The notes beneath the pieces are model-generated. The model worked only from the letters and a program-made list of their open reading frames with translations, searched no databases and was not told the DNA's origin. This document shows, piece after piece, positions 46,355 through 57,124 of a stretch of 64,000 bases of DNA (positions within the stretch are counted from its first letter, which is position 1; the number at the start of each line of letters is the position of its first letter). The position numbers and the translations under genes are program-made. Origin of the DNA: Helicostylum pulchrum (taxonomy: Eukaryota; Mucoromycota; Mucoromycetes; Mucorales; Mucoraceae); NCBI GenBank assembly GCA_025677825.1, contig JAIXMO010000068.1:62001-126000 (forward strand), given 5' to 3'.

Positions 46355-47970
46355 TTAATTTTGTGTTAAATAAGAATCAAGTTTGAATTTTGGAATAAAC
46401 ACAACTGCCGTCTTCTTCGAATACCAGTATTTGACAATGTTTTCTTTTTCAACGAACTCTTCTGCGTCCGGTTTACACTTAGCGTACCAATCGACTCCCT
46501 GAATGATGGGCTGCAACGTCTCAATCACCGCTGGGTTCTGCAACAAGTTATTACCTTCTTCATCATACAACGCCGTCAACATGTACGTGTCTTTAACCAC
46601 ACACTGTGTCAAATGAATCCCTTCTTCATCAATTGGACAGTCCTCCTTGTCCCCATCATCCACCTGTGCCTCTACTTTGCGTTCCACTGACCCCAAATGC
46701 AAGGTAAACTCTGTGTCATTCACCACCTTCTGCAGCAACGCCATCATCATCGTATCGCTCTGCTTCAACTCCTCCACTACCATACTCGGCAACGTATAAC
46801 TATACTTGAGGAAATAAATAAGCACCTCCTCTTGTTGCTCAGTAACTGATAAAAGCAAGTTGGCCGCAGATGCTATAATCTCTTGACTTGCAGCTTCTTG
46901 TTCCGCTGTAAACTCACGACTTTCAATCATTTCGCGTTGCTGTTGTAAACTAGACGTGTTGACTGTCGCGTCCGTGCCTGTGTATATGAGCGAGAACGAA
47001 ATAGACACTTGGTGACCAGATGTCACAGGGAAAAAATCCGTCTTCACATCGTTGTACCATGCAACGTAGTAGCATCCTTGTAACGTATCAGATTCAGGTT
47101 GAAACAAGGAGGTTTGTCCTTTATACTCGGTTTGAATATGTCCACCTGTGAAATCAGTTGGTAATATTAAAAGTGCTGTACCATAGCCTTCAGATCTAAT
47201 ATATATAAAAATATAAGTAAATAAAAAAACGCGTAACATTTATTTAAGCACACTTACGTTGGTTGATCAAGATTCAATACTTGACCTTCTTCACAAACAT
47301 GTAATCGGTTCGCTTGTAACCTAGTATGTTCCGCTATATGTTTTCCCACACCTAAATGAGCAATCATCTCCTGTAACAAATTCTCCTCCAAATACTCTTT
47401 GAACGAAAGGTTCAACATAACTTTTGAAATATCCAAATAGCTACTTTTACCACTACCATCACCACTAGCAGAAACAACATTTAAAATACGTTTCGCATCC
47501 TTTGGACAAAGCGGGAACGTGACGGGTCCTTCGATCCCCTCTACATTGATAGCCACATCAGGCGCGTTATCTTTAACAGGTATGCCACACGCAAAACTCG
47601 TCTCCACGTCATCTAGCGTCGTTGAGTCCGGTATACATATTTGTTTCAGCTTGGAAATCAAATCATCGAGTTCTTTCCACATGTTTATTTGCTCTCTTTC
47701 GCTGTGAATAACCGGCTCGTGATCATCAGGCAGGTTTTGACTCTTGTAAATTCGACTTTGGAACCGGTTGGCGCTTTGCATATACGCTTCGTATTCTTTT
47801 ATACTGTCGTAGTCTTCCATGCTATCATAATCCTCCTCTTCGTCTCCTTCTTCGTCCTCTGTGTCTTGGGCGTATCGTACTCTTTTTCCGTTGACGTTGA
47901 CAAACTCCTCCTCGTCTTCATCGTCATCAGATAGAATAACAACTGTATTATCATTTACATCTTGCGTCAT
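46355..47970 (-). CDS. 2OG-Fe(II) oxygenase-like protein with lost metal ligands
   Basis: Two exons (47970-47258 and 47195-46355) join in phase to 517 residues; Met 47979 is an alternative start. The N terminus is highly acidic. The centre matches a fungal prolyl-4-hydroxylase-like fold: TFPLCPKDAKRIL, ANRLHVCEEGQVLNLDQPTS, GYGTALLILPTDFTGGHI, YVAWYNDVKTDFFPVTSGHQVSISFSLIY. Active relatives have H-x-D in the first region (here N-L-D), HEV in the second (here TDF) and an Arg in GxRVxLTY (here GHQVSISF). Both Fe-binding His and the 2-oxoglutarate Arg are therefore missing. I infer a pseudoenzyme, perhaps a scaffold; the C-terminal 250 residues are helical and unrecognised. Confidence 0.65.
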
Positions 47971-48795
47971 TATGTACATAAAAAAAAGAGTGAAAAAGAT
48001 AAAGAAAAGAAGAAGTTGGCGCAGTTCTCTTTTTTTCAAGCTTATTTTTTTTTCAATTCGCGCTAGACTAGTTCTAGTTTTATTTATAAGTGATTGAACA
48101 GTTTGCTTCAAAGTCTTTATTTAGCTTCACGGTGCCCTAATAAAAAAACGATATCTACTAAAAAATTAAAAAGAAAAAGGACTGTCTCTTGAAAGTTTGT
48201 AATAAAGCGTATGGTTACTACTGTTCGAACGCACTTCTTACTCTTTTTGAGAGAAATACTTTAATAGACTTCGCATTACGGCTTTTTAGCAAGCCAATAG
48301 GGCTAATATCCACATTCACTAGTATCCACCAGAACAATACTTGTTCGATTGATTTATACATCCAACAAAACCGTTTCTCCGTGTTTACAGATTATACTAA
48401 AAAAAAAAACCTAAGCAATATCTATCATAGAAAGTAGATTGTATTTTTCTAAGGTCTTATGTATTTATTTGGCCATTTCATCATCAATAAATGCAGTAAT
48501 GTTTTGAAACATCTTTACTATAAAACTATGAAAGAAAAAAAGGAGAGTAATCGATATAAGCTCCTTTAAAAGACGTACATAAAAAAAATACTTACTGGTA
48601 TACACAACTAAATGAAATAAAAGAGAGATTTATCTTTTTAAAAATAAATGGTACATTATTTTTTTATGGAGAATATAAGATTTAAAAGGAGGTAAGTTTT
48701 ATTTAAATAATGATATATATACAAAAAAAAAATCGAAGGATTTATTGTGGAGGAGCAGTAGTAGTAAATATGTAATTTGAAAAAAAAGAGCTTTT
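47971..48795. other. Intergenic region
   Basis: About 0.8 kb between two minus-strand genes. It carries the promoter of the 2OG-like gene on the left and the 3' flank of the ZIP gene on the right. The 82-codon frame at 48189 is not supported. Nothing else is seen. Confidence 0.5.
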
Positions 48796-49593
48796 TTAAT
48801 GAGAATGATTTAAATTAAGCAAAAACGGTATTGCCATACCCGCAACAATAGCACTCAACTGATACCAGCATACATTTTTATGTTTCGGCAGTTCTTGAAT
48901 CGAATGCATCGCCACATACAAAAAAGTGCCACCTGAAAACAACAACAAAACACCTGTCCAATATTCTAAATTCAATGCATCAAACTGCTCTTTAAACAAT
49001 TGCAGCAACAAGTACGTCGATATAGATCCTGCAGGTGCCGCAACCGAGAACAACAATAAATGCTGTCTTACCGCGGATCTCGATAACACGCCTTCACTTA
49101 ACAGTACTGTCGTCAATGCAAACGCCGAAGGTGCTTTATGTAACATGATCGCAAAAAACACAACCATTGATAATTGTGGGTCTGTCACTGACGCTCCTAA
49201 CGCAATACCGTCTGCTGCTGCATGAACGATCAGTCCTATCGTAACTGAATTCGATTCTTTACTGGTGGTCTCTGATTGCCCGTGGTGGTGAACATGCATG
49301 GAACTAACTTGGTCTATCACAAACATCAGTGCAAATCCAACCAGTAACGATATACCCACTGCTGTATGGTTTGTGGCCGATTGTTGAGCGAGATGCTGTT
49401 TGTACAATGTCTCTACACCTTCCGGTATAATCACCACTAAACTCGTCGAGATTAACAACCCAACACTAACTGACGTCAAGTAATGAAGTTTAGAATCAGA
49501 TAGTTTTGTAGCTAATGGTATACACCCTGCTAAAAAACTAGAAACTAACATGGCTATACATAATAGTAGTAGCCATACAAATGCATTCAACAT
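48796..49593 (-). CDS. ZIP-family zinc transporter, ZIP9 (SLC39A9/Atx2) type
   Basis: Intronless, 265 residues. It has about eight hydrophobic segments (VWLLLLCIAMLVSSFLAG first, AIVAGMAIPFLL last) and the two metal-binding helices of the ZIP family in the form specific to ZIP9: VHAAADGIALG (His124) and LHKAPSAFAL (His152). A His cluster HVHHHG (100-105) lies in the cytosolic loop before them. ZIP9 proteins move zinc or manganese into the cytosol, mostly from Golgi membranes. The start MLNAFVWLL leads directly into the first membrane segment. Confidence 0.88.
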   Translation of the reverse strand: MLNAFVWLLLLCIAMLVSSFLAGCIPLATKLSDSKLHYLTSVSVGLLISTSLVVIIPEGVETLYKQHLAQQSATNHTAVGISLLVGFALMFVIDQVSSMHVHHHGQSETTSKESNSVTIGLIVHAAADGIALGASVTDPQLSMVVFFAIMLHKAPSAFALTTVLLSEGVLSRSAVRQHLLLFSVAAPAGSISTYLLLQLFKEQFDALNLEYWTGVLLLFSGGTFLYVAMHSIQELPKHKNVCWYQLSAIVAGMAIPFLLNLNHSH

Positions 49594-49683
49594 GATGAGA
49601 AAAAAGAAGAAAAAAAAAAAAAAAGGGGAAAAAAAAAATGGTTAAATTTTTAACTTAAAACATTTAATTAAAAATATATAAAA

Positions 49684-52163
49684 CTAGTAAGTCTTGGTTG
49701 CAGTAGCAGCATTGTTATTTTCACGGCCAATATTTAACAAACGTTCATTCTGTTCAACAAATCCCGAAACCTTTTCAGAATACTGAACAGCCGCCAATTG
49801 CACCTTAGAAAGTTCAATCTGATGAAGCACAACACACTGCGATACTTGATCCAACGAAGCACTCAACTCTTCACCAAAGATCATTTTAGCCACAATCGCA
49901 TTCACTTGCACTTGACTTAAATTAAACATCATTGCCAACTGTGCAATACTAACTGTAGAGTAGTAACTTGCATACGTAAATAAATAAGTACGTAACCCTT
50001 CTTCCTGAATTTTATCCACCAACATCTTCTTGATCTTTTCATTACTTGGCATTAAATCCCAAATCTTGATAGCCAAAATAAAGTCTCGTGCCTTCTCCCA
50101 CTCACCCGAAGCCAACGCTTTAGCTGCGCTCATAATATGGTCTCGTGTATTTTCAGGGGGTCCCGTAAACGCTTGACGTTCATTATAATCCAACAATCTA
50201 CGGAAAGGTCTCGAGATAAACTTTTTACTATTGCCTGCTTGAGCCTGTGCAGGAATTTCCAAAAGCATAGAGCAGACCAAAAACACGCACTCCAATAATT
50301 CAAGATTGATATGCATATGATAAGGTAATAACTGACGTTGTTCAATTACCTCAGGCTCGGCTGGTTGTCCATATCGAGTTTGCGATACGCCTTGAGCTAA
50401 TAACTCTTTCACTCTACCAGTACCTTGAATCTCTTGTAAACTAGCTTGGCATTCTTTAATTAATCCTTGACGGAAAGCACAAAGACCAATTTGAACCATC
50501 GTACGGTTATAAAGAATCTGTGTAGCTTGATCTGCTTGATGAATACTCTCTTGTAAATGAGACATTAGCAACATATCACGCGCAGTATGGAATTGGTCAT
50601 GAAGAGCATAATGATAGATGTGACACAAAATAGCACGTGTACGAAGGACAGATGCATCATGCTTATACAAGTAAGAGCATAGTTGATTTACTAGTTCTGA
50701 AGGTTCATCTTTAGCTGTAATAATAGATGATTGCATTGCCTCGGGTACTTGAGATTCAATAGCAAGAATAACTTGTTCGGGTTTAAAATAAACGTGTTCC
50801 AAACGACGCATTATCATACGAGCAACACCCTGTTGGATCTTTAAACCTTCGTAATAAATCTGAGTACGCACCAAGATGTTATATAACGCAGGTTCATCAC
50901 GAAGACGTTCGATATACTCAATTGAATGAGGATCAATACTCTGTAAAGACTTTGTATAATCTTCATCTAACCTGTCAGTATAACTAATGATCGAACCACG
51001 CAATTGTACAATCTGTCCAGGTTCAGGCACAATATCCTTTTCATCGTTATCATATTCCTCTGCATCTTCACGAATAGCAAAACTCGTAGTTTCTAAAATA
51101 TTTAATAACTGGTTTAATTCTTGTGCTGCACTTTTCCACGTAGCGACCTTCATGCAGTCGCCTGAAGCAACACTAACATCAAAACGTGAAGCTAATAAAG
51201 CTTGCAACACCGAAATCTTCTGAAACGGTGTAATAGCGCTTTTCAAAAGTGCTTCTAATACATTGAGTTGCTCTTTTCGATTGGTGTTCTTTTTACCACG
51301 ACTTTCTAAAACTTCCTTTAAACGTTCAAATAAATTTTCTTGCGTGATTTCTGCAATCACTTTCCCGCTCTTGCCAACTTGAGAAAATCCATCTTCACCC
51401 GTAGTTTCGGTCTCTCCTTTATCAGCTGCTTTGACTTTAGGAACTTCTACTTCAACCTCTTCTTCCTCTTCAATCATGAATTCTTCGGGATTCTAATAAA
51501 CGAAATGTGAATGAATAAAAAATCCTGCAAATATATTTATTTATTTTTACCTTGCGATATTCAGCAATTAAATCTTCATATTGTTTTGTAATCTTCTTCA
51601 TCTTTTGCTTAACATTATTCATTGCTTTAATATTGGTAGAATTCTTCTTTGCGTTCTTTTCCTTAGCTTCCTTTAGACTATCATCGATTTCTGCAACGGC
51701 CTTAATATACGCCTTGGGTGTTGAAACCGCATTGAAACCTGTTGTAACCTTTGCTACTGTTAAATTAAGCTTATCAAATTCTATACAACAAAAAGTATGT
51801 TAGTAACCTATAGAAACGAAAAATATGTAATTCTAAATATACTTTACCAGAGGCTATCAAACCCCAATCGTTATTCTTTTGACCATTCTCAATAGCCTTG
51901 ACAGACACAAAAAGACCTTCAAGACGCTTATCCTTCAAGGACTTGACTTGACGTTTAACAGAACTTTCATCATCGGAATCAGAGTCGTCTCCACCTTTCA
52001 AGAAACGTGATTTTTTAGGCTCGTCTTCTTCTTGTTGTTGTTGTTGTTGTTGTTGTCCTTCGTCACCTGACCCATCTGAAAACTCTTCCTCGGAAGAGTA
52101 TTGTGAGATATCTGAGTCGGTTTCTGACTCACTGTCTGAAGTAGAACGAAAGAATCTAGACAT
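49684..52163 (-). CDS. nip1: Translation initiation factor eIF3 subunit C
   Basis: Core scaffold subunit of eIF3, which recruits the 43S complex. Three exons (52163-51848, 51780-51551, 51492-49684) join in phase to 784 residues, close to yeast Nip1. The N terminus MSRFFRSTSDSESETDSD is the acidic, Ser-rich eIF1/eIF5-binding tail typical of the family, with a Gln run. KNDWGLIASEFDKLNL follows, then the long helical repeat region (SIEYIERLRDEPALYNILVRTQIYYE) and a C-terminal PCI domain (LRTYLFTYASYYSTVSIAQLAMMFNLS). The alternating polyQ is encoded by CAA repeats. Confidence 0.94.
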
Positions 52164-52445
52164 AGTTTTTATTGTTGTATGTGAAAGAAGAAAAGCAGAC
52201 AAAAAAATAGGCTCGACAAATTTTTGGCGCATGTGACATGTCTGGGGGACAGTCACAGGTTAAAGTCAGTTGCCGGATCTACCGAAATTCTTAACGTCGC
52301 CAGACTGGTGTGTTAAGAAAAATTTTGATAGGTTGAACCTATAGATGAATGTATCAGTATATATGTATTTAAGAAGTTCTGGAGCTAACGCTCAACGTAC
52401 TTATGTGATTTATTCGATCATCTTCGGAAAGGAGGGAGGGGAAGG
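52164..52445 (-). promoter_or_regulatory. Promoter region of eIF3c with HomolD-like CAGTCACA
   Basis: CAGTCACA at 52250-52257 lies about 90 bases upstream of the eIF3c start codon. It sits in a partly palindromic context: TGTGAC at about 52233 pairs with GTCACA. CAGTCACA is the established HomolD box of fission-yeast ribosomal protein promoters; a role here is inferred. Confidence 0.4.
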
Positions 52446-55377
52446 TCATCTTTCGAAACAAGTGAGCTGAACCCAACCAATGATATTTCTTGCACCATTC
52501 TGACCACGGCTGCTAGTGGTAGAGCGGGTCGATATTCTTCTTGAGCATTTAGGATTAATACAGGCAACTGCTCCTTTAACTCTTCGTAGTGACTTGCCTT
52601 TGGAACCTACAAGCTGTTTCACTGTTGTTTGAAACAGCTTGTACATTTCAAGGTCAAGTTATATTCGTCGACAACTTGAAATGATCTGATTTGTAGCTCT
52701 TGATCATTTATGTATACGGCGATATACTTCTGGTATGACCTCGTATATATGTCAAATTTTGGTTCCAATCCCCCATGAATATACAAACTGTTCCGTTTTT
52801 TTTTTTTGGGCAAATTAAAATCCTTAAACAGTTGTTTCCGCTGGTTTGAATATACATGCTGATGTGTCTTTTTAGTCCTTATTCGTCTTGTAAGGATTCT
52901 TTTACCCAGATATTTACAGTCTAATTCTTTGTTTTCATGCAGTCTTAATTCCCTCTTTTTTCTATGCATGCTCGAAAAATTTGCACAATTAACGAGGCCT
53001 GCAGTTAGGGAAAATGATGTCTCTTTATCGTCAAAACGATCGAGAGATTCATTTGCGCTCTCTTCTTCACTTTCAATAATTTGGAATCGATCTATGCTTT
53101 CAAACAGAGAGGTCGGCCTTTTGCTGTTGATTGCTGCAGTCGTAACAACCCCCAGGGTCCATACCTTGTACAATGACCCTTCCGTCTTTTTTTATTCATG
53201 CCTCCAGAAAAGACAATCGGCTTCTTCTTGGAAGGTGACGTCTGTTTATGCAGAGCCTTGTTTAATTCATACACTTTTGCCTAATCATTCTTTATGGATG
53301 AAGAGATCTGATCAATCTTGCCGTATAATCGATTGCATAAATCTCTTTGAGACTTGAGTTCAGCGTATAAATGCGTATCCCACGAGTCCTTTCCCGTTTG
53401 ACGAAATACACTGGTTTTATCCATTCTCTCCTTCTCTACTACTTTAAATTCCTTTTGTAATTCTTTACGAAGCCACTTACTCTTTTTTATGGTGGCAGTA
53501 TGATTGGAAAGTTCTTCTTGTACATTTTCTGTAGTATGATAAGTATCGGTAGAGCCTTCAATTTCTCTGGTAGTCTTGTTTGTTACTTTTTTTTTTGCAA
53601 CCGGACTTCTGGCCCAAAAAATGAAGATTATAACGATCTTTGTACAAAAACGAGAATTTGAATGTGAGACGTCTTTCTTTTAGGATTCTATCAATAATAC
53701 TGAATTTGAAAAAATTGCTGAAAATTACTATTTTGTCCAGTTGTTTTGATGGAATTGTAACTTGTTATCAAACTACCGTCTTTTTTATATAAATCATATT
53801 CATTCTGGAATATCAGATACAAAGTAGCATGATTAATACGGATAGCCATTGTAATGTCGTTGCTTTTGTGGACAGTCAATGCATGCTCCCGAAATCTTGT
53901 TTTCGTGCTGGAAAATCTGACTAGGAGGTTTCGTAATTGTCTCATTTGACAGTTATTGAACATGTTATGCGCGTCACTTTTTTTGGTGATAAAACACGCA
54001 ATGCATTTATAATTTTGCAGCAAACTTGAAGGCTCTCGGTAGCAATACTCTCTTGCTTGTCGGCGTATAACTGCCTTTTCACATATACGTGATCGATCGA
54101 TCCTTCAGTTGAGTCATATTGACATAACATCATAGAAACAGAAACAAGGGCTCTAATTTTACTTGATGAGACATCAGGACGTTCTTCTGAATGATTTTAA
54201 AAAAGAAAGTTAGTATTTTTGTGTGGTGAATATTGGTTGATGATCGTAACTTTTTCGGGAAAGTCATCGTCAAAATCATTGTCACTGTCTTCTTCACAGA
54301 TATCAGTACGTACGCTATCATCTTTGCATTCTTCCTCTGTAACAGTACTGATTTTTTTTTGCATAATCGTATTGACTAACTTTTGAATCACATGAAACTT
54401 ATTTCCATAATTGTCAGAGCTATTGAATTTCTGCAGAATTTTAAACAAATCACTCATTGCTTTATATTTGCTATATTTTTGATTGCGTGATTTTTTACGT
54501 TTACTATCTTTGTTACTAACGACAGATGATTTGGTAGCCCTTTTACCAAAAAATCTTTTCGGAGATAAGTGAATACGTAATAATAATGTCAACACCACCC
54601 TTAAGTCGGTTTGAAACCGTTCATAAGACCGCATATTGCTAAAATTAGTATGGGATGGCTTACAGGCCGAATTCAAGGCCGGTGTGGTCTTGAAATATAC
54701 CACGTCATTCTCTTCCGTTCGATTTGCTATAGTAGCAATGATACTAAGTCAAGACTAGAACGTTAGTATTCCTGATAACACTTTTATATGATATACTTAC
54801 GGGTTTTTTCCTTTTCAGAGGACTTTCTACCAACACAAGACGATAACAAATTCCAAAACTGCCCGAAATGTGTGATTTGGGTTTTTTCGAGATAATCTAA
54901 GCTTGTGTTGTCAAGGACTGCAATTGGTTCCGCTCCTTGTCCAATATTATTGTTATTGAGGTCAATAGACGAGAAGTCGAAAAATGTAATATTTTCCTTG
55001 AGATGAATAATATCTCTCGACAGAACCATATTCAAAAGGATTTCAGCGGCTTTGGAAAGACTATTGATTGCTGAAATACAAGTATCTTGTAGTACTTCGA
55101 GCCTTTGTAATAGGCCGTCGTATGCAATATTTTTATTTATGACTCGTTTCAGAGATCTACTTACAACTCGTATATCGTCTCCATTTTCGTCATCCTCCGG
55201 AATATCTTGTATTTCAGCTATTTCAAGAACTTCTCCTTCTTTGTTTCCGACAGCTTTTTCTGTGTCTTCGTCTCTTTTGGTCGCACGACGTAATTCCTGA
55301 GGGAAGCTATCGATAAAATCTTGAATACTGATCAAGCCACCGTTCTTCATTTTGTTAACCTTGTTGTGTAACCACAT
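52446..55377 (-). pseudogene. Decayed Fanzor (eukaryotic TnpB-like RNA-guided nuclease family)
   Basis: The C-terminal half is diagnostic. In 53180-53120, in two frames, the strand reads KKDGRVIVQGMDPG then VVTTAAI, i.e. a RuvC-I block D-P-G-V-V-T-T-A-A-I. At about 52680-52630 it reads FQVVDEYNLTLKCTSCF (Fanzor-type E-Y-x-T-S-x-x-C-x-x-C). At 52562-52545 and downstream it reads CINPKC then RGQNGARNI (RuvC-III, normally R-D-x-N-G-A-x-N-I). Lesions: frame changes in the A7 run near 53190, the G5 run at 53149-53153 and near 52620; TGA at 52619-52621; and Asp to Gly (GGT, 52503-52505) in RuvC-III. Upstream frames (55377-54801, 54726 to about 54300, about 54190-53690) are spliceable and of fitting total length for the N-terminal half, but I cannot confirm that they belong. 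Confidence 0.75.
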
Positions 55378-55548
55378 TGAAGATTTAGGAATGTCAATTT
55401 TGGTCCGATAATTGACGCTATTGAGCCGCTAATTAATAGTATTGAACCAATAGCACGTATTTGTAACACTATTCAATTGGCCAAAACTTTAAGCATAATG
55501 ACTCCTTCAAGTAACACCAATGAACTATTACACTAAAAACGCGTGATG

Positions 55549-55579
<31 letters not shown>

Positions 55580-56074
55580 TACTACAAACAATTATGCATG
55601 CTGAAACTTAAATGAACTTTCATAACTAAACATCACCCATGTCTCGGTTTATTACTTTTATTGCGCCACCCGATAAAAAATGCAAATTTTCTTTTGTTTG
55701 TATATCGCTCGGACTACGCTCAGATGTTCGCCACTTGGTCACTGATCCGCACACATATCAAGCATCGTTTTTTCCCTTTAAACGCAGTGAATGAGCATTG
55801 AGTCACATTTTATAGCACTATAGCACTATAGTCCACAATCAACTGTCTGAACTTACCCTCAATACTTTGGTGACGCCAAGTTGCATTTCATCAGAAATAC
55901 AGATATCTGCATCCACGTACTTTTCTTTCAAGGTCCTGTATAACTCTTCAATAACCTGTATGTCAATAATCTTAGTCATTGTTTTGCTATAGTGGTCGGG
56001 GACAAGTAAAAATATGTGAAACAAAGAGCTATAAAAATTTCCAAAATTAGTTTCTTGTAGAGGTTCAGTTCAAG
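55378..56074. other. Intergenic region with A27-29 run
   Basis: About 0.7 kb. It includes an A run at about 55551-55577 and a short frame (55839-56024, minus) MTKIIDIQVIEELYRTLKEKY whose status is unclear: it could be a 3' exon of the 56-kb gene or noise. Repeats of ATAGCACTATAGC occur at about 55811-55832. Confidence 0.4.
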
Positions 56075-56778
56075 TCAGTCAGGTGGGTACAAAACCTCAT
56101 ATAACTCAGCAGCGAGGTACAAGCCAGTTTGGTTCATCTTAGTTACAGCATGCGTTTTGTATGTATGCCAGTCCTTATGTAATCTGGTGCCACTTGGTAG
56201 CAAATATCCGTCTTTTGGGCAAGCGTCAGCCGTAAGTTCATACTTTTCTAAAGCCATCTCTTGATACTTTCGCTTTCCATTCGACTTTTCTTGACCTTGC
56301 GTTTGTTCTGCTTCTGATTCCTGTGTCTGTTCTGCCTCTGCTTTTTCTGTTCGTTTTGCTTCATGCGTTTGTACTTCTTCTTCCTCCACTTCTTCGTCTT
56401 TACCTCCTTCATCGTAATCGTTTTGTCCCTATCTTCAAGATTTAGTAATGAGAAAAAAGAAAGATATTGATGAAATGTTGAACATACGTCGAGCAAATTT
56501 TCAAGCATGTTCGCAGCCTCGTCTGTAGTTGCAGTCAACATTGCTGTGCTTCTTTCAAGAGCTTTTTGGCGCACTTTTGCTTGGATTAAGAGGAGATTCC
56601 AGTCTACGTCCTTAAAAGCATTCTTGCTGGTCAAGAAATTTTTTCGAATTTTCTGGCATTTGAGTTTTACAGCCTTCTCTGCGCTGCTGGGTGTAGCATA
56701 TTGGGCGATGTAATCTAAAAACAAGTTTTTTTGCATCTTTACTTGTAAAAAATCAGCCATAGATGGTTTTTTTTTCAT
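56075..56778 (-). CDS. Unrecognised two-exon gene, charged protein
   Basis: Exon 1 (56778 to about 56488) reads MKKKPSMADFLQVKMQKN...DEAANMLENLLD. After an intron ending in gatag, exon 2 (56428-56075) reads GQNDYDEGGKDEEVEEEE, a Gln/Glu/Thr repeat (EAEQTQESEAEQTQ), a basic NGKRKYQ, and YLLPSGTRLHKDWHTYKTHAV...LYLAAELYEVL. The total is about 214 residues. Helical N-terminal half, then an acidic linker and a nuclear-signal-like basic cluster. I do not recognise it. Its place among family I copy D and the Fanzor relic suggests accessory DNA. Met 56760 (MADFLQ) is an alternative start. Confidence 0.45.
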
Positions 56779-57124
56779 TTTTCGCGTAAAATGTAACCTG
56801 AAAAATATGAATACAAACATCTTCCTAAATTAAAAAGAAAAGTATCACAAAAGCAGCCTCCAATAAAACTGTCGTTTAAATTGTAGTTTAAAAAAAAGCT
56901 GAAGCTCTATGAAAAAAGAAGAAAAAGGAAGTGTTGAGTTAGACGTGGGAAAACGTCCTTTTCGTAATACTTACTCTTAGTCAGTGTTGCCATCGCAATA
57001 AAACGTAACCTAGTTTATGACCTGTTCTATGCAAGAAGAAAACGCGAAATGTAAAAACGGTCATTTTTGAGGATTGATATCTCGATTCTATATAAGGAAA
57101 TAAGTCTAAATATGAGAGAGGTTA

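Noticed and set aside
47254..48111. Start of the 2OG-like gene at 48111
   Set aside because: The extra 47 codons are basic/Phe-rich translation of promoter sequence; MTQDVNDN or MYIMTQ leads directly into the acidic N terminus.
54197..55377. Reading 54.2-55.4 kb as a separate, intact gene
   Set aside because: Exons 1 and 2 splice in phase, but no donor/acceptor pair continues cleanly and further frames end in stops; length and strand fit the N-terminal half of the Fanzor relic better, though this is not proven.
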